A stretch of 64,000 nucleotides of DNA from Staphylococcus saprophyticus subsp. saprophyticus ATCC 15305 = NCTC 7292 (GCF_000010125.1 NC_007350.1:1550001-1614000); one strand, 5' to 3'. Counted from the stretch's first letter, positions 8,499 to 19,751 are shown. Notes: generated by a model not told the origin, from the letters alone. Numbers and translations are program-made.

Positions 8499-11400
8499 TT
8501 ACATATCAAAAATGGAAAGCTGTGCTTTATCTGGCAAATTAGGTAATGAACCTAATTCATCTAGATACTCAATAACTTTTTGAGATAAACCAGCTTTTTT
8601 ATTTAAATCTTCTTTAGATAAGAAAGGCCCTTCATCGCGCGCTTCTACAATTCTTTGTGCAACATTTTCACCTAAACCTGGTACAGCAATAAATGGAGGA
8701 ATTAAAGTATCCCCTTCGATTATGAATTCAAATGCTTTGCTCTTCTCTAAACTGATTGGTTGCATTCGGTAGCCACGTTGTGCCATCTCGTTCATAATCT
8801 CAAGCACCGTTAACGTATCTTTTTCTTTTTTTGCTAAATCCATATAACGTGAATACATATCATTTACCGTGTTACGTATACTTTCTTTATCTTTAATCAT
8901 TGAGATTAAATCAAAGTCTGAAGCACGTACAGTAAAGTAACTAGCATAGTAATATAATGGATAGTGCACTTTGAAATAAGCAATACGTACAGCCATTAGT
9001 ACATAAGCTGCTGCGTGGGCTTTAGGGAACATGTATTTAATCTTTCTACATGAGTCTAAGTACCAATCTGGCACTTCATTATCAACCATCGCTTCTACCA
9101 TATCATCAGTTAAACCTTTACCCTTACGAACAAATTCCATTGTTTTAAAGGCTAATGAAGGTTCCAAACCGTTATACATCAAGTAGACCATGATATCATC
9201 ACGACAACAAATTACACTTGCTAAATCGCATTTACCAGAGCGTATTAAATCCTGTGCATTACCTAACCATACATCCGTACCATGAGATAGCCCTGAAATT
9301 CTAACTAATTCAGAAAATGTTGTTGGTTTCGTATCTTCTAACATTTGTCTAACAAATCCAGTTCCGAATTCTGGTACACCAAATGTACCTGTTTTACATA
9401 AAATTTCATCGGAAGTGACACCTAAAGGCTCTGGCGAACTAAAAATGCCCATCGTCTCCTTATCATCTACTGGAATCGTTTTTGGATCAATACCTGACAA
9501 ATCTTGCAACATACGTATCATAGTAGGATCATCGTGACCCAGTATATCCAATTTCAACACATTATCATGAATGGAATGGAAATCAAAGTGCGTTGTCATC
9601 CAAGAAGAACCTTGATCATCTGCTGGGAATTGAACAGGTGTAAAATCGTAAATATCCATATAATCGGGAACAACAATAATACCACCTGGATGTTGTCCAG
9701 TCGTACGTTTAACACCAGTACAACCTTTTACAAGTCTGTCTATTTCTGCTCCTCGTTTATGAATACCTTGATCGTTTAAATATCCCTTCACAAAACCAAA
9801 AGCAGTTTTTTCTGCAACCGTACCGATCGTTCCCGCACGAAATACTTTATCTTCACCAAATAGCTCTTTAGTATAGTTATGCGCTTCAGGTTGATATTCA
9901 CCACTAAAGTTCAAGTCAATATCAGGTACTTTATCCCCTTTAAATCCTAAGAAAGTTTCGAATGGAATATCCTGGCCTTCTTTAATCAAATCACAACCGC
10001 ACGATTCACATTTCTTGTCTGGTAAATCGAATCCTGAACCAACAGAACCATCATCAAAGAACTCACTTTGCTTACACTCTGGACAAATATAATGTGGTGG
10101 TAGGGGATTCACTTCTGTAATTTCAGTCATTGTTGCCACAAAGCTCGAACCAACAGAACCACGTGAACCTACTAAGTAACCATCATTCAGTGATTTTTTA
10201 ACTAATCTTTGAGAAATTAAATATATTACTGAGAAACCATTACCTATAATACTTTCCAATTCTTTCTCTAAACGATCAATGACAATCTGTGGTAAATCAT
10301 CGCCGTAAAGTGCTTTTGCATTATCGTAACTCATTTCACGTATTTCTTCATTCGCACCTTCCATTCTCGGTGTGAATAGTTCATCTTTAATTGGTACGAC
10401 ACGTTCTATTTTATCTGCTAAATCATTCGTATTCTGAACTACAAGTTCATATGCTTTTTCCTCACCTAAAAAGTGTAATTCATCTAACATTTCATCCGTT
10501 GTTCTAAAATGCGCTTTTGGTAAAGTAGAGCGATTTAATGGATTACCCGGTTGAGCGGCAATTAATATTTTACGAGCAATCGCATCATGTTCATTTAAAT
10601 AATGTGCATTACCTGTTGCAATCACTGGAATATTATTTACATCCCCCGCTCGAATTAAACGATTATAAATTTCATGTAAAGTTTCATTATCTCTTACTAG
10701 CTCTCTATCAATTAGATCTTGATAAAGTGCTGGCGGTTGAACCTCAATAAAATCGTAATATTTGGCAATTCGCTCTACTTGAGACTGGTCTTTTTGCATA
10801 ACTGCTGTAAATACTTCGCCCTCATCACACGCAGAGCCTACAAGTATTCCTTCTCTATACTCATCCAACAAGGAACGTGGAATTCTTGGTGTACGGTAAT
10901 AATATTGAACAAGAGATGCACTCACAATTTTAAATAGATTTTTCAAACCATCTTGGTTCTGCACAATGAGTGTTACATGATTTGGTCGTGCACGCTTATA
11001 CGCATCTTCATTTGACAATGACGTATTGATATCTTGATGGTTGTGAACACCAAGCGCTTCTAGCTGCTTAAGCATTTTTATGAACATATAAGCCGTTGCT
11101 TCTGTATCATATATCGCTCTATGGTGTTGCGTTAATTCAACCCCGTATTTTTTAGCTAAGAAATTTAAGCCATGCTTACCATATTCTGTATTAATTGTTC
11201 TAGATAATTCTAATGTATCAATGACGCCGTTCGTGGAAGCACCAATGCCAACGTGTTCATAACCTGTATCGATGAAGCCCATATCAAATGATGCATTATG
11301 CGCTACAAAAATGGCGTCGCCTACCCATGATTTAAACTCAGTAAGCACTTCTTCTATTTCAGGGGCATCTACTAACATGTCATCTGAAATATGCGTTAAG

Positions 11401-12815
11401 TTTTTAATTGTTTCTGACAATCGTTCATGAGGATTACTGAATCGTTCAAATTTATCAATAATTTCGCCGTCTTTTACTTTAACAGCTGCAAGTTCAATAA
11501 TTTTATCGTATTGATTTGAAAGTCCCGTTGTCTCAACGTCAAATACTACATAAGTAGCTGTTTTTAGGTCACAATCTTTTGGTTTATATGCGATTGGTAC
11601 ACCATCATCTACCAGCATACCTTCCATGCCATAAATCATTTTAATTCCATTTTTTTCGGCAGCACTATGTGCATCTGGGAATGCTTGCACAACATTATGG
11701 TCTGTTACCGCAATGGCTTTATGTCCCCATTTCGCAGCTTGATCTACATAATCTGATATGTTTGGAATACCATCCATTTGACTCATTGACGTATGTAAAT
11801 GGAATTCAACACGTTTGTCTTCAGCTTTATCTTGTTTTGTAGCTTTTTTTATTTCTTCGATATCTGACATCATCATAACTAGGTCACGTACAAATGTATC
11901 TTCCTCAATACGCCCTTGTGCACGAACCCATTTACCTACACTTAAAGCTTTAAAATGCGCTAAATCATCTTTATTTTTACGTGTGAACATTTTCAAGACA
12001 AGAGAATCTGTATAATCTGTTACTTTTAATTCTACAATATGACGCCCACTCTTCAATTCTTTTAAATTGATATCGAAAATAACACCTTCTACAGCAGCTT
12101 TAAATTCTTCTTCGATAATTGAGTCAATTTGACGTACATTTTCAACTTGGATTGGTTTACCAATTTGACATTTTGAAACATCACTTTCGTTATTGTCCTG
12201 TTGTTTTGCTTTTTCAGCCTTCATTTTCTCTAATTTTTCTGTTGCTTCACGCGCACTTTTCTCATCTTCTTCTTGAATATGTGCTTCTAATGACGCTAAA
12301 TCCCCATCGTTAACTGCACTATCTGTTTCGAAAACGACTTTACTTATATTAAACCCACACTGTTGGTATGCTGCAATCAAACTACCATTACACGCTTTAT
12401 CAAAGTGATCTCGTTCAACATCGTTTTGGCACATGACTTTTAATACATCACCTGACATAATTAAGCGTTTTTGTTTTAATTGTCCTTTTACTTTGGGTGA
12501 TAATTTTGTTTGATCAATACAGTGGCTAAAATATTTTATTGCAAATTCATCTTGATTTGTTTTATCTTTTACCGTGAAATTACATTTTACATCTGCAATC
12601 GTTTTAAATTCTTCAATGATTGCACCTGTAAAAAGCAAATAATTTTCAATTGTTAAAAAATGTGGGAATGTAATTTGAAATACCCAAGTTCGATCTGATG
12701 TTTTGACATCAACACGTGTTAATTCACTATTTTCCAATATTTCTGAATCTAAATGCTCAGTAATTTTGATTTGGTCAGCTAGTATTTTAAATTTTTCCTC
12801 ATTTGTCATTGCCAT
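8499..12815 (-). CDS. polC: DNA polymerase III alpha subunit, PolC type
   Basis: PolC is the main replicative polymerase of low-GC Firmicutes and carries its own proofreading exonuclease. The 1438-residue product has an OB-fold region (about 225-320), a PHP domain beginning VEFHLHTSMSQMDG (HLHT at 339-342) that is interrupted by the DEDDh exonuclease (VVFDVETTGLS, about 423-433), then the C-family palm (GSRGSVGSSFVATMTE; PDIDLNFSG), a four-cysteine zinc site (CPECKQ/CESCGC) and the C-terminal helix-hairpin-helix. It ends with DKAQLSIFDM. The ATG at 12815 has AAGGTGG eight bases upstream and gives the staphylococcal start MAMT; a longer frame to 12827 is unlikely. Neighbours are proS upstream and the rimP operon downstream, each with its own signals. 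Confidence 0.98.
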   Translation of the reverse strand: MAMTNEEKFKILADQIKITEHLDSEILENSELTRVDVKTSDRTWVFQITFPHFLTIENYLLFTGAIIEEFKTIADVKCNFTVKDKTNQDEFAIKYFSHCIDQTKLSPKVKGQLKQKRLIMSGDVLKVMCQNDVERDHFDKACNGSLIAAYQQCGFNISKVVFETDSAVNDGDLASLEAHIQEEDEKSAREATEKLEKMKAEKAKQQDNNESDVSKCQIGKPIQVENVRQIDSIIEEEFKAAVEGVIFDINLKELKSGRHIVELKVTDYTDSLVLKMFTRKNKDDLAHFKALSVGKWVRAQGRIEEDTFVRDLVMMMSDIEEIKKATKQDKAEDKRVEFHLHTSMSQMDGIPNISDYVDQAAKWGHKAIAVTDHNVVQAFPDAHSAAEKNGIKMIYGMEGMLVDDGVPIAYKPKDCDLKTATYVVFDVETTGLSNQYDKIIELAAVKVKDGEIIDKFERFSNPHERLSETIKNLTHISDDMLVDAPEIEEVLTEFKSWVGDAIFVAHNASFDMGFIDTGYEHVGIGASTNGVIDTLELSRTINTEYGKHGLNFLAKKYGVELTQHHRAIYDTEATAYMFIKMLKQLEALGVHNHQDINTSLSNEDAYKRARPNHVTLIVQNQDGLKNLFKIVSASLVQYYYRTPRIPRSLLDEYREGILVGSACDEGEVFTAVMQKDQSQVERIAKYYDFIEVQPPALYQDLIDRELVRDNETLHEIYNRLIRAGDVNNIPVIATGNAHYLNEHDAIARKILIAAQPGNPLNRSTLPKAHFRTTDEMLDELHFLGEEKAYELVVQNTNDLADKIERVVPIKDELFTPRMEGANEEIREMSYDNAKALYGDDLPQIVIDRLEKELESIIGNGFSVIYLISQRLVKKSLNDGYLVGSRGSVGSSFVATMTEITEVNPLPPHYICPECKQSEFFDDGSVGSGFDLPDKKCESCGCDLIKEGQDIPFETFLGFKGDKVPDIDLNFSGEYQPEAHNYTKELFGEDKVFRAGTIGTVAEKTAFGFVKGYLNDQGIHKRGAEIDRLVKGCTGVKRTTGQHPGGIIVVPDYMDIYDFTPVQFPADDQGSSWMTTHFDFHSIHDNVLKLDILGHDDPTMIRMLQDLSGIDPKTIPVDDKETMGIFSSPEPLGVTSDEILCKTGTFGVPEFGTGFVRQMLEDTKPTTFSELVRISGLSHGTDVWLGNAQDLIRSGKCDLASVICCRDDIMVYLMYNGLEPSLAFKTMEFVRKGKGLTDDMVEAMVDNEVPDWYLDSCRKIKYMFPKAHAAAYVLMAVRIAYFKVHYPLYYYASYFTVRASDFDLISMIKDKESIRNTVNDMYSRYMDLAKKEKDTLTVLEIMNEMAQRGYRMQPISLEKSKAFEFIIEGDTLIPPFIAVPGLGENVAQRIVEARDEGPFLSKEDLNKKAGLSQKVIEYLDELGSLPNLPDKAQLSIFDM

Positions 12816-13221
12816 GACGATAACCACCTTACTATTAATTACACTACTTTTCTTATATATAGATACTTATATTTTATGACGGTGTATGTATGAATTTACA
12901 TGTTCTATACTATAACGGAATATCTAAAAATTTCTATTAGTTCAACTTGTCGCACTATGATATTACTTTACATGAATAACAAAAGAGTCTGAGACACAAA
13001 TAGATGTCTCAGACTTTTTTGTCAATTGGCAGTAGATGTAAAGTCTCACTCTTATACATGAGCTTCAATTCAAGTAATCATCTACCCTAGTCATAATTGT
13101 CAAGCTGGGACAATGAAACCTTTTGAAAAATCCGGTTTCTACCTATCTCCCATATTTATACTTTTTAACGCACAGTTTACTTTGTATATTATAACAAATT
13201 ATCCTAGTTCCTGCTCTAAAA
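12816..13221. other. Intergenic region between proS and polC
   Basis: About 400 bases with no gene. It holds the proS terminator (12978-13022) and a small inverted repeat GAAACC/GGTTTC at 13117-13122 and 13136-13141 inside a GGGACA...CTCCC context common in staphylococcal spacers. A polC promoter must lie at about 12830-12970, but only weak TATA-like hexamers are visible. Confidence 0.45.
12978..13022. terminator. Terminator downstream of proS
   Basis: Arms AGTCTGAGACA (12986-12996) and TGTCTCAGACT (13005-13015) form a perfect 11-base-pair stem. T-rich tracts lie on both outer sides, so it could act in either direction; proS reads into it from the right. Confidence 0.8.
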
Positions 13222-14922
13222 TTAGATATTAGAATACAATGTGTTTACATAATTAATTAAATTATCCACATGGACGTCTTCACTTTCACCTGTATCACGA
13301 CGTTTCACTTCTACTATACCCTCTGCTGCATTTTTACCAACAACCACACGCACTGGCAATCCAATTAAATCAGCATCATTAAATTTAACACCTGCACGTT
13401 CTTTACGATCGTCATATAAAACATCGTAGTTTTCTTTTAACTGGGTATATAATTGATCTGCTAATTCACGTTGATCATCTTTTTTAGGATTAATCGTAAT
13501 TAAGTGTAAATCAAATGGTGTTACAGATTTTGGCCAAATGATGCCATTTTCATCATTGTTTTGTTCAACAATCGCACTTAATGTTCTTGATACGCCAATT
13601 CCATAACAACCCATTAATAGTGGCTGTGCTTTACCTTGATTATCTAAAAATGTTGCATTCATTGATTCAGAGTATTTCGTTCCTAATTTAAATACCTGTC
13701 CAACTTCAATGCCCTCTGCAAAGCGAGCTGGTCCGGAGCCATCTGATAATGGTTCACCTTCTAATATAAATCTAAAGTCTCCGAAAGCATCAACTTCGAA
13801 ATCACGACCAATATTAGCATTTAATAAATGATAGCCATCTTCGTTTGCACCAACGACAATATTATTTAAATCTTGAATGAAATTATCGGCATAGACTTTA
13901 ATCTCTTTATCAAAAACTGGACCTAGCGAGCCAGGTTTCGCACCTAAAAGATTAACAATTTCGTCTTCAGAAGCTAATTCAATATTATCCGTACCAAAGT
14001 ATGCTTTTAACTTAATATCATTCAATTCATGGTGACCACGAACTAAGACCATAATAAATTCTCCATCTATTTTAAATACCATAGATTTAGTAATTTCGTC
14101 TAAGGGTTTGTCTAAGAATGTAGCCAGTTCTTGCGCAGTATGAATATTTGGTGTTTCTATTTTTGTTAATGGTTGTAAATCTTCATGTTTTTCATTGGCT
14201 TGATAGACTACTTCCGCTTTTTCAATATTTGCAGCATAGTCACTCTGTTCACTATACACAATCGTATCTTCGCCGATTTCACTTAGTGCCATAAATTCAT
14301 GTGTGTGACTGCCACCAATTGCTCCTGAATCTGCAACAACTGGTCGCGCATTAATACCAACACGTTTAAATATGCGACCGTATGCGTTATACATGTCTTG
14401 ATAAGATGCATCTAGAGAGTCCTCATCCGCATGGAACGAATAAGCATCTTTCATGATAAATTCTCTACCACGTAACAAACCGAAGCGTGGACGCTTTTCA
14501 TCTCTGTATTTAGATTGTATTTGGAATAACGTAAGTGGTAATTGTTTGTATGACTTCAATTCATCTCTAACGATGGACGTTACAACTTCCTCATGTGTTG
14601 GTCCTAATGCAAATTCACGTCCGTTACGATCTTGTAGACGCATCAGTTCTGGACCGTAAGCACTCCAGCGACCTGACTCTTCCCATAATTCTGCTTGTTG
14701 TAATGCAGGCATTAAGATTTCAACCGCATCTATGCGTTCCATTTCTTCACGCACAATTGCTTCAATATTATTCAGTACGCGTGCAGCTAAAGGTAAATAA
14801 CTATAGATCCCACTTGTACTTTGTTTAATTAAACCAGCTTTCAGTAATAAACGATGGCTCAGTGCTTCTGCTCCTGCTGGTACCTCTTTCATTGTTGGAA
14901 TAAATACCTTTGATTGTTTCAT
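13222..14922 (-). CDS. proS: Prolyl-tRNA synthetase
   Basis: Charges tRNA-Pro with proline. The 566-residue product is the bacterial type: class II motif 2 region ([19 protein letters not shown]), an editing (YbaK-like) insertion at about 225-405 that removes mischarged Ala, motif 3 ([17 protein letters not shown]) and a C-terminal anticodon-binding domain ([11 protein letters not shown]). The ATG at 14922 follows a GGGAGAGAGGTAG ribosome binding site. It is 19 bases downstream of rseP and likely co-transcribed with it. No T-box leader is visible, because the upstream gene abuts it. Confidence 0.97.
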   Translation of the reverse strand: MKQSKVFIPTMKEVPAGAEALSHRLLLKAGLIKQSTSGIYSYLPLAARVLNNIEAIVREEMERIDAVEILMPALQQAELWEESGRWSAYGPELMRLQDRNGREFALGPTHEEVVTSIVRDELKSYKQLPLTLFQIQSKYRDEKRPRFGLLRGREFIMKDAYSFHADEDSLDASYQDMYNAYGRIFKRVGINARPVVADSGAIGGSHTHEFMALSEIGEDTIVYSEQSDYAANIEKAEVVYQANEKHEDLQPLTKIETPNIHTAQELATFLDKPLDEITKSMVFKIDGEFIMVLVRGHHELNDIKLKAYFGTDNIELASEDEIVNLLGAKPGSLGPVFDKEIKVYADNFIQDLNNIVVGANEDGYHLLNANIGRDFEVDAFGDFRFILEGEPLSDGSGPARFAEGIEVGQVFKLGTKYSESMNATFLDNQGKAQPLLMGCYGIGVSRTLSAIVEQNNDENGIIWPKSVTPFDLHLITINPKKDDQRELADQLYTQLKENYDVLYDDRKERAGVKFNDADLIGLPVRVVVGKNAAEGIVEVKRRDTGESEDVHVDNLINYVNTLYSNI

Positions 14923-14941
14923 TTAACTACCTCTCTCCCTT

Positions 14942-16228
14942 TTATAAGAAATAACGTTGAATATCGTTCCATGTCACTAAGACCATTATAATAAGTACAA
15001 AAACAGCACCAATCGCAATAATTGTTGTTTCGGCTTTCTTATTAACCGGTTTTCTAAATATCGCTTCATATATGACGAATAAAATACGGCCACCGTCTAG
15101 TGCAGGTATTGGTAACAAGTTCATTAAGCCTAAGTTAACACTTAATAGTGCCGTCCAAGAAATTAAATTAATGATACCTGTTTTAACTACTGAATCCACA
15201 GTGTGATATATACCAACTGGTCCGTTTAGCATATCGAAAGAAAAATGACCAGTAAATATGCTGGCAATCATACTTACAATAGCTGTAAATATTAATTTAC
15301 CCGCCTCTAGTGATCGTTCAACACCAGCTGCAATTGGTTTAAATATTGTATGTTCGGTACTTGCACTATAGCCTAATAAATATCTAGTTTGTGTATTAGT
15401 TTTCGTCACTTTTTGTTCTACTTTTTTAGGCTTGATATCCATCGTATGTGTTTTTCCATCACGTTCAACCGTAACTTCTGTCTTATTATCTTTAATATTT
15501 TTTACAACACTATCTATATCGCCTTTAGTTTCAATTTTTTTATCATCTAATTTAACAATTTTATCACCAGATTTAAGACCAGCTTGTTGTGCCGGTGAAT
15601 CTTTCATGACTTCATCAATGCCATTTGTCGGTGTACCTTGATAATACGCAAGACCGATAAATAATACCAATGTAAGTAAGAAGTTAAATAGTGGTCCAGC
15701 AAATAATGTTAAAAACTTTTGATAAGGCTTTTTATACGTGAATTGTCTATCTCTTGGTGCAATTTGAATTAAGCTACCATTTTCAACAAAATATGATTTT
15801 TTAGCAATATTATACCTATGACGTTCTTGATCATAAGGCGTTACACCTTCGATATACAAGCCATCTTTAAAATCACATTGTTTCACTTCTATCGCTTCAA
15901 TTTGTTGGAATTTATGTTGGTCATCCAAAATGATATGTGTAATTTCATCTTTATCATTCAATTTTATTTTAACATGCATACCTGGTTGTACCGGCGGTTC
16001 TTCCAAACCATCACCAGCCATACGCACATAACCACCAACTGGTAATAGTCGTATCGTATATAATGTTTCATTTTTTCTAAAACTAAATATTTTAGGTCCC
16101 ATACCAATAGCAAATTCTGGACACATAATTCCTGCACGTTTAGCAAAAAACATATGCCCATATTCATGTACGGTTACGAGGACACCAAAAACAATGATAA
16201 AAGAAATAATTGTTACTAGAAAACTCAA
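14942..16228 (-). CDS. rseP: Site-2 membrane metalloprotease RseP
   Basis: An intramembrane zinc protease (M50) that cleaves membrane-anchored substrates such as anti-sigma factors and remnant signal peptides. With a TTG start at 16228 the product has 428 residues, as in S. aureus. The active site HEYGH is at 21-25 inside the first membrane helix, a PDZ domain lies at about 205-280 ([17 protein letters not shown]), and the second metal motif [12 protein letters not shown] is in the C-terminal membrane region. An in-frame ATG lies 15 bases upstream at 16243, but it overlaps the AGGTG ribosome binding site that is correctly spaced for the TTG. It is followed closely by proS. Confidence 0.94.
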   Translation of the reverse strand: MSFLVTIISFIIVFGVLVTVHEYGHMFFAKRAGIMCPEFAIGMGPKIFSFRKNETLYTIRLLPVGGYVRMAGDGLEEPPVQPGMHVKIKLNDKDEITHIILDDQHKFQQIEAIEVKQCDFKDGLYIEGVTPYDQERHRYNIAKKSYFVENGSLIQIAPRDRQFTYKKPYQKFLTLFAGPLFNFLLTLVLFIGLAYYQGTPTNGIDEVMKDSPAQQAGLKSGDKIVKLDDKKIETKGDIDSVVKNIKDNKTEVTVERDGKTHTMDIKPKKVEQKVTKTNTQTRYLLGYSASTEHTIFKPIAAGVERSLEAGKLIFTAIVSMIASIFTGHFSFDMLNGPVGIYHTVDSVVKTGIINLISWTALLSVNLGLMNLLPIPALDGGRILFVIYEAIFRKPVNKKAETTIIAIGAVFVLIIMVLVTWNDIQRYFL

Positions 16229-16321
16229 TTTGATACACCTCATATTTTCTTAATAAATTAACTGCATGTTGGATAAAATGCAATGTGTCAGTAATGTATA
16301 CTACCAACTTTAAGTTATAAA

Positions 16322-16327
16322 AGTATA
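16322..16327 (-). promoter_or_regulatory. Candidate extended -10 element for rseP-proS
   Basis: On the minus strand TGGTATACT matches TGn-TATACT. There is no clear -35 at 17 bases, so the call is modest. Confidence 0.4.
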
Positions 16328-16446
16328 CCACAACTATACTTTGTCATACACGTAACTCTAATCATTTTTATTCAACAGTTATCAACATGCTAACTTATAA
16401 ATATTGAAAATTTAATTTAGCATTGTGAAATCTTTCGACCTTGTCA

Positions 16447-16511
16447 AAAGGAGTTAAGAATATCATTAACTGTTATTAAATAACCAGTTATTTCAATCCA
16501 TTAACTCCTTT
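16447..16511 (-). repeat. Nested inverted repeat downstream of cdsA
   Basis: Outer arms AAAGGAGTTAA (16447-16457) and TTAACTCCTTT (16501-16511) are perfect 11-base complements. Between them a second stem forms from AACTGTTATT (16468-16477) and AATAACCAGTT (16479-16489), with one bulge. The U-run after it on the minus strand is short (CTTTTGAC), so it is a poor canonical terminator. It may still end cdsA transcripts or stabilise their 3' ends. Confidence 0.6.
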
Positions 16512-16551
16512 CGCATTTTTATAAAATTATAAAAGTCATATCGTAAATGTA

Positions 16552-17334
16552 TTATATTTGAATTAATAAAATATTTAATAATGGTAAGACAAACATAAAA
16601 CTATCAAAACGATCTAAAATGCCACCGTGACCTGGTAAAATTCTTCCAGAATCTTTTACGCCAAAGTGACGCTTGAATCCTGACTCTACTAAGTCACCCA
16701 ATTGACCAAACATGCTTAAAATAATCGTAATGATTAGCAATAACCATAGTGCGATATTGAAATCTACAAAGATCATCATTACTAGCGGTACGATTAAACT
16801 ACAAATCAAACCACCTACAAAGCCTTCAACAGTTTTGTTAGGGCTAATGACTGGCCATAATTTGTGTTTACCCATCAATCTACCAAAAATATACGCACCT
16901 GTATCAGTTAACCAAACCACTAAAAACGCAAATAATATGTAATGTAAACCTTCTGAGCGTGTTTCATATAAATACATAAATCCGATACCTACATATGCGA
17001 TGGACATTAGACAAAATGCCGCATCCATAAAGCTGAATCTATTTTTAGAAAGTACTGTATAACTTAATAAAATAAAACTCATTGCTATTAACGATTTTAA
17101 TTGAAGGTCGTTAACCCAGCTCCCCGCATCTTGAGGTAACATAATGATTAAAATACCTAATGCACTAATTATCCCTGGTATTGATAAGAACTTAATCATA
17201 TTCATATTAAGCAATTCTTTTAAAGCGATGAATGCCAATAAATATGAAAATAGCATTAGAATAAGGCCACCCTTAAGTAAAACTGGGAGGAAAACGATAA
17301 GTGCTATAATTGCCGTTAAAGTTCTAACTTTCAT
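16552..17334 (-). CDS. cdsA: Phosphatidate cytidylyltransferase
   Basis: Makes CDP-diacylglycerol from phosphatidate and CTP, the branch-point precursor of phosphatidylglycerol and cardiolipin. The 260-residue product is a polytopic membrane protein with about seven or eight hydrophobic helices. The C-terminal family signature is complete: [19 protein letters not shown] followed by LDRFDS. The start [10 protein letters not shown] follows a GGAG site. It is 17 bases downstream of uppS, so the two envelope-lipid genes form an operon. A nested inverted repeat lies beyond its stop. Confidence 0.96.
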   Translation of the reverse strand: MKVRTLTAIIALIVFLPVLLKGGLILMLFSYLLAFIALKELLNMNMIKFLSIPGIISALGILIIMLPQDAGSWVNDLQLKSLIAMSFILLSYTVLSKNRFSFMDAAFCLMSIAYVGIGFMYLYETRSEGLHYILFAFLVVWLTDTGAYIFGRLMGKHKLWPVISPNKTVEGFVGGLICSLIVPLVMMIFVDFNIALWLLLIITIILSMFGQLGDLVESGFKRHFGVKDSGRILPGHGGILDRFDSFMFVLPLLNILLIQI

Positions 17335-17351
17335 ACTATTCTCCTAACTAT

Positions 17352-18116
17352 TTATAATCCACCAAATCGACGCTGCCGTGATTGATAAATTTTAATACAA
17401 TTTATTAATTCTTCTTTATCGAAATCTGGCCATAGCTTTTCATTGAAAATAAATTCACTGTAAGATACTTGCCAAATAAGGAAATTGCTTATTCTTTGTT
17501 CACCTGATGTTCTTATCAAAAGATCTGGGTCAGGATATGCATGTGTCATCAAATGATCATCAATCATCTGTTCTGTAATGTCATCACTAGTTAATCCTTT
17601 AGCAGTTAGTTCATCATAGATTGTTTTTACACTGTTTAATATTTCAGCACGACCACCATAATTAATCGCGAAGATTAATTTTAAACCTGTATTATCTTTA
17701 GTATCTTCTTTGGCTTTAGCGATTGCTTTGAGTGTAGATGATGGCAAATATTCCATAAAACCAATTGTCTCGACTTTTACATTATTTTCTATCAACTCTG
17801 GTAGAAATGTTTTTAAAAAGTTAACTGGCAAGTTCATGATATAATTGACTTCATTTTCAGGTCTAGTCCAATTTTCTGTAGAAAATGCATACAATGTTAA
17901 ATATTTAATTCCAATATCACTAGCAACTTTTGTGATTTTTTTAACTGTTTGCATACCTTGATAGTGACCTTTAATTCTAGGCAATTTTCTTTGTTTTGCC
18001 CAGCGACCATTACCGTCCATGATTATAGCAACATGTTCAGGTATGTTATGTAAGTCCAAGCCAAACTCTGATTGGATTGGCTGATTTTTATTTTTTTTAA
18101 TTAACTTTTTAAACAT
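17352..18116 (-). CDS. uppS: Undecaprenyl diphosphate synthase
   Basis: A cis-prenyltransferase that makes the C55 lipid carrier for peptidoglycan and teichoic acid synthesis. The 254-residue product has the catalytic segment IIMDGNGRWAKQRKLPRIKGH (Asp within MDGNGRWAK), the YLTLYAFSTENWTRP block and the C-terminal IRTSGEQRISNFLIWQ with the pyrophosphate-binding Arg residues. The frame extends to 18140, but GGAGG precedes the ATG at 18116 (MFKKLIKK), which gives the normal length. It is co-transcribed with cdsA. Confidence 0.96.
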   Translation of the reverse strand: MFKKLIKKNKNQPIQSEFGLDLHNIPEHVAIIMDGNGRWAKQRKLPRIKGHYQGMQTVKKITKVASDIGIKYLTLYAFSTENWTRPENEVNYIMNLPVNFLKTFLPELIENNVKVETIGFMEYLPSSTLKAIAKAKEDTKDNTGLKLIFAINYGGRAEILNSVKTIYDELTAKGLTSDDITEQMIDDHLMTHAYPDPDLLIRTSGEQRISNFLIWQVSYSEFIFNEKLWPDFDKEELINCIKIYQSRQRRFGGL

Positions 18117-18216
18117 GGTATTTCCTCCGAGCGTGATCATCTATGTTTATTATAATAGGTTCTAGATGCAATTATCTACCATTTTATCATACTAGATTGT
18201 TGCATTGAATAAACAA

Positions 18217-18254
18217 ATAAAAAAACTGTACCAAAGTCTGATTTGATACAGTTC
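18217..18254 (-). terminator. Terminator downstream of frr
   Basis: AACTGTA (18224-18230) pairs with TACAGTT (18247-18253), extended inside by CAAA/TTTG. Seven T residues follow on the minus strand. It lies between frr and uppS. Confidence 0.85.
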
Positions 18255-18345
18255 AGATAAAAATATGATTAGCCTCTTAATCAGCAACAATATAAGTTCA
18301 ATTATATCGCCTTAATGATTGAAGCCATTATCATCATTACCATGT

Positions 18346-18900
18346 TTATACTGACATAATATCTTGTTCTTTTTCTTCTAACAATTTTTCAACTTCTTTT
18401 ATTGAATCGTCAGTTAATTTTTGTACATCATCTGTTTGTGTTCTTAAATCATCTTCAGTGATGTCAGAATTTTTTTGTTGTTTTTTAAGCTCATCGTTTG
18501 AGTCACGACGCACATTTCTTACTGCAACTTTAGCGTCTTCGCCAATTTTTTTAACATCTTTAACAAGCTCTTTACGACGTTCTTCAGTTAATGCTGGTAC
18601 ACTGATACGGATAACTTCTCCATCACTTGAAGGATTAACACCTAAGTTAGCTGCATTGATTGCTTTTTCAATATTGCCAACTGATGATTTATCATATGGA
18701 GAAATGACTAATAAGCGTGCTTCTGGCACACTAATACTAGCAAGTTGTTGAACTGGTGTTGGCGCACCGTAATAATCAACATTTACACCATTTAATAAGT
18801 TTGAATTCGCTCTACCAGCACTGATATTAGCTAATTCTCTTGAAAGATTGTCTATTGATTTTTGCATTTTTGATTTAGTTTCATTAATAATGTCACTCAT
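18346..18900 (-). CDS. frr: Ribosome recycling factor
   Basis: RRF, with EF-G, splits post-termination ribosomes. The 184-residue product begins [20 protein letters not shown] and shows the conserved [18 protein letters not shown] block and the C-terminal long helix region ending [10 protein letters not shown]. The frame has an ATG six bases earlier at 18906, but the GAGGTG site is best spaced for the ATG at 18900. pyrH lies 16 bases upstream, so the two genes are co-transcribed, as is usual. Confidence 0.97.
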   Translation of the reverse strand: MSDIINETKSKMQKSIDNLSRELANISAGRANSNLLNGVNVDYYGAPTPVQQLASISVPEARLLVISPYDKSSVGNIEKAINAANLGVNPSSDGEVIRISVPALTEERRKELVKDVKKIGEDAKVAVRNVRRDSNDELKKQQKNSDITEDDLRTQTDDVQKLTDDSIKEVEKLLEEKEQDIMSV

Positions 18901-18916
18901 AGTCATACACCTCTAA

Positions 18917-19639
18917 TTATTTTGTAATCAATGTTCCTATTTTTTCACCCATGACAGCGCGTTTAATATTACCTTCTTCAGTTATTGAAAATACATTTAA
19001 TGGAATATTATTATCCATGCAGAATGATGAAGCTGTTGAATCCATAACTTGTAAACCTTCTTGTAACATTTGGATATGCGTTAGGTGCTCATATTTGATT
19101 GCATTTGGATCTACTTTTGGATCAGCAGAATAAACACCGTCGACATTATTTTTGCCCATTAAGATAACATCAGCTTCAACTTCAGCTGCACGCAATGCTG
19201 CAGTTGTGTCAGTAGAGAAGTAAGGGTTACCTATACCTGCTGCAAAGATGACCACACGATTTTTTTCTAAATGTCTGATTGCACGACGGCGAATATAAGG
19301 TTCTGCAACTTGTTTCATTTCTATTGAAGTTAAAACACGTGTGTCACATTCTAATTGTTCGAGGCTATCTTGTAATGCTAATGCATTCATTACTGTAGCT
19401 AACATACCCATGTAGTCTGCTGTACCACGATCCATGCCTAAATCGCTACCAGTTTTACCTCTCCAAATATTACCGCCACCAACGATAACAGCAATTTCAC
19501 AGTCCAATTTAGCTACTTCAGCTACTTGTTCTGCAATACTTTTGATTATAATTGGGTTAATTCCAAATCCATCGTCACCTGCGAGTGCTTCGCCACTTAA
19601 TTTTAATACAACACGTTCGTATTTAGAAGTTTGAGCCAT
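18917..19639 (-). CDS. pyrH: UMP kinase
   Basis: Phosphorylates UMP to UDP; bacterial enzymes are hexamers of the amino-acid-kinase fold, regulated by GTP and UTP. The 240-residue product has the nucleotide-binding [15 protein letters not shown] start, the GGGNIWRG loop, and [18 protein letters not shown]. The ATG at 19639 follows GAGAGGAT. It lies upstream of frr and downstream of tsf, separated from tsf by a hairpin-containing 134-base spacer that may provide partial termination and its own promoter. Confidence 0.97.
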   Translation of the reverse strand: MAQTSKYERVVLKLSGEALAGDDGFGINPIIIKSIAEQVAEVAKLDCEIAVIVGGGNIWRGKTGSDLGMDRGTADYMGMLATVMNALALQDSLEQLECDTRVLTSIEMKQVAEPYIRRRAIRHLEKNRVVIFAAGIGNPYFSTDTTAALRAAEVEADVILMGKNNVDGVYSADPKVDPNAIKYEHLTHIQMLQEGLQVMDSTASSFCMDNNIPLNVFSITEEGNIKRAVMGEKIGTLITK

Positions 19640-19683
19640 TGTCTTATCCTCTCTATTGTAAAAATATGTAAATTATACAAGTA

Positions 19684-19751
19684 AAGAAGACACAATAGGT
19701 CTTCCAATACAAAAGTGAATCTTTCATACGGAGCACAAAAGGTGTCTTCTT
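19684..19751 (-). terminator. Large-loop inverted repeat between tsf and pyrH
   Basis: AAGAAGACAC (19684-19693) and GTGTCTTCTT (19742-19751) are perfect 10-base complements around a 48-base loop. On the minus strand the stem is followed by TTACTTGTATAATTTAC, which is not a strong U-run but contains a TATAAT. It may be a weak tsf terminator or a pyrH leader. Confidence 0.5.

Larger units (their letters stand above)
16229..16551. other. Intergenic region between cdsA and rseP
   Basis: A 323-base spacer. It contains a nested inverted repeat (16447-16511) next to the cdsA end and a candidate rseP promoter (extended -10 at 16322-16327, about 95 bases before rseP). Nothing coding is seen. Confidence 0.5.

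Noticed and set aside
13081..13150. Possible staphylococcal STAR-type or mobile repeat in the proS-polC spacer
   Set aside because: Only one short inverted repeat (GAAACC/GGTTTC) and no tandem units; not enough to name an element.
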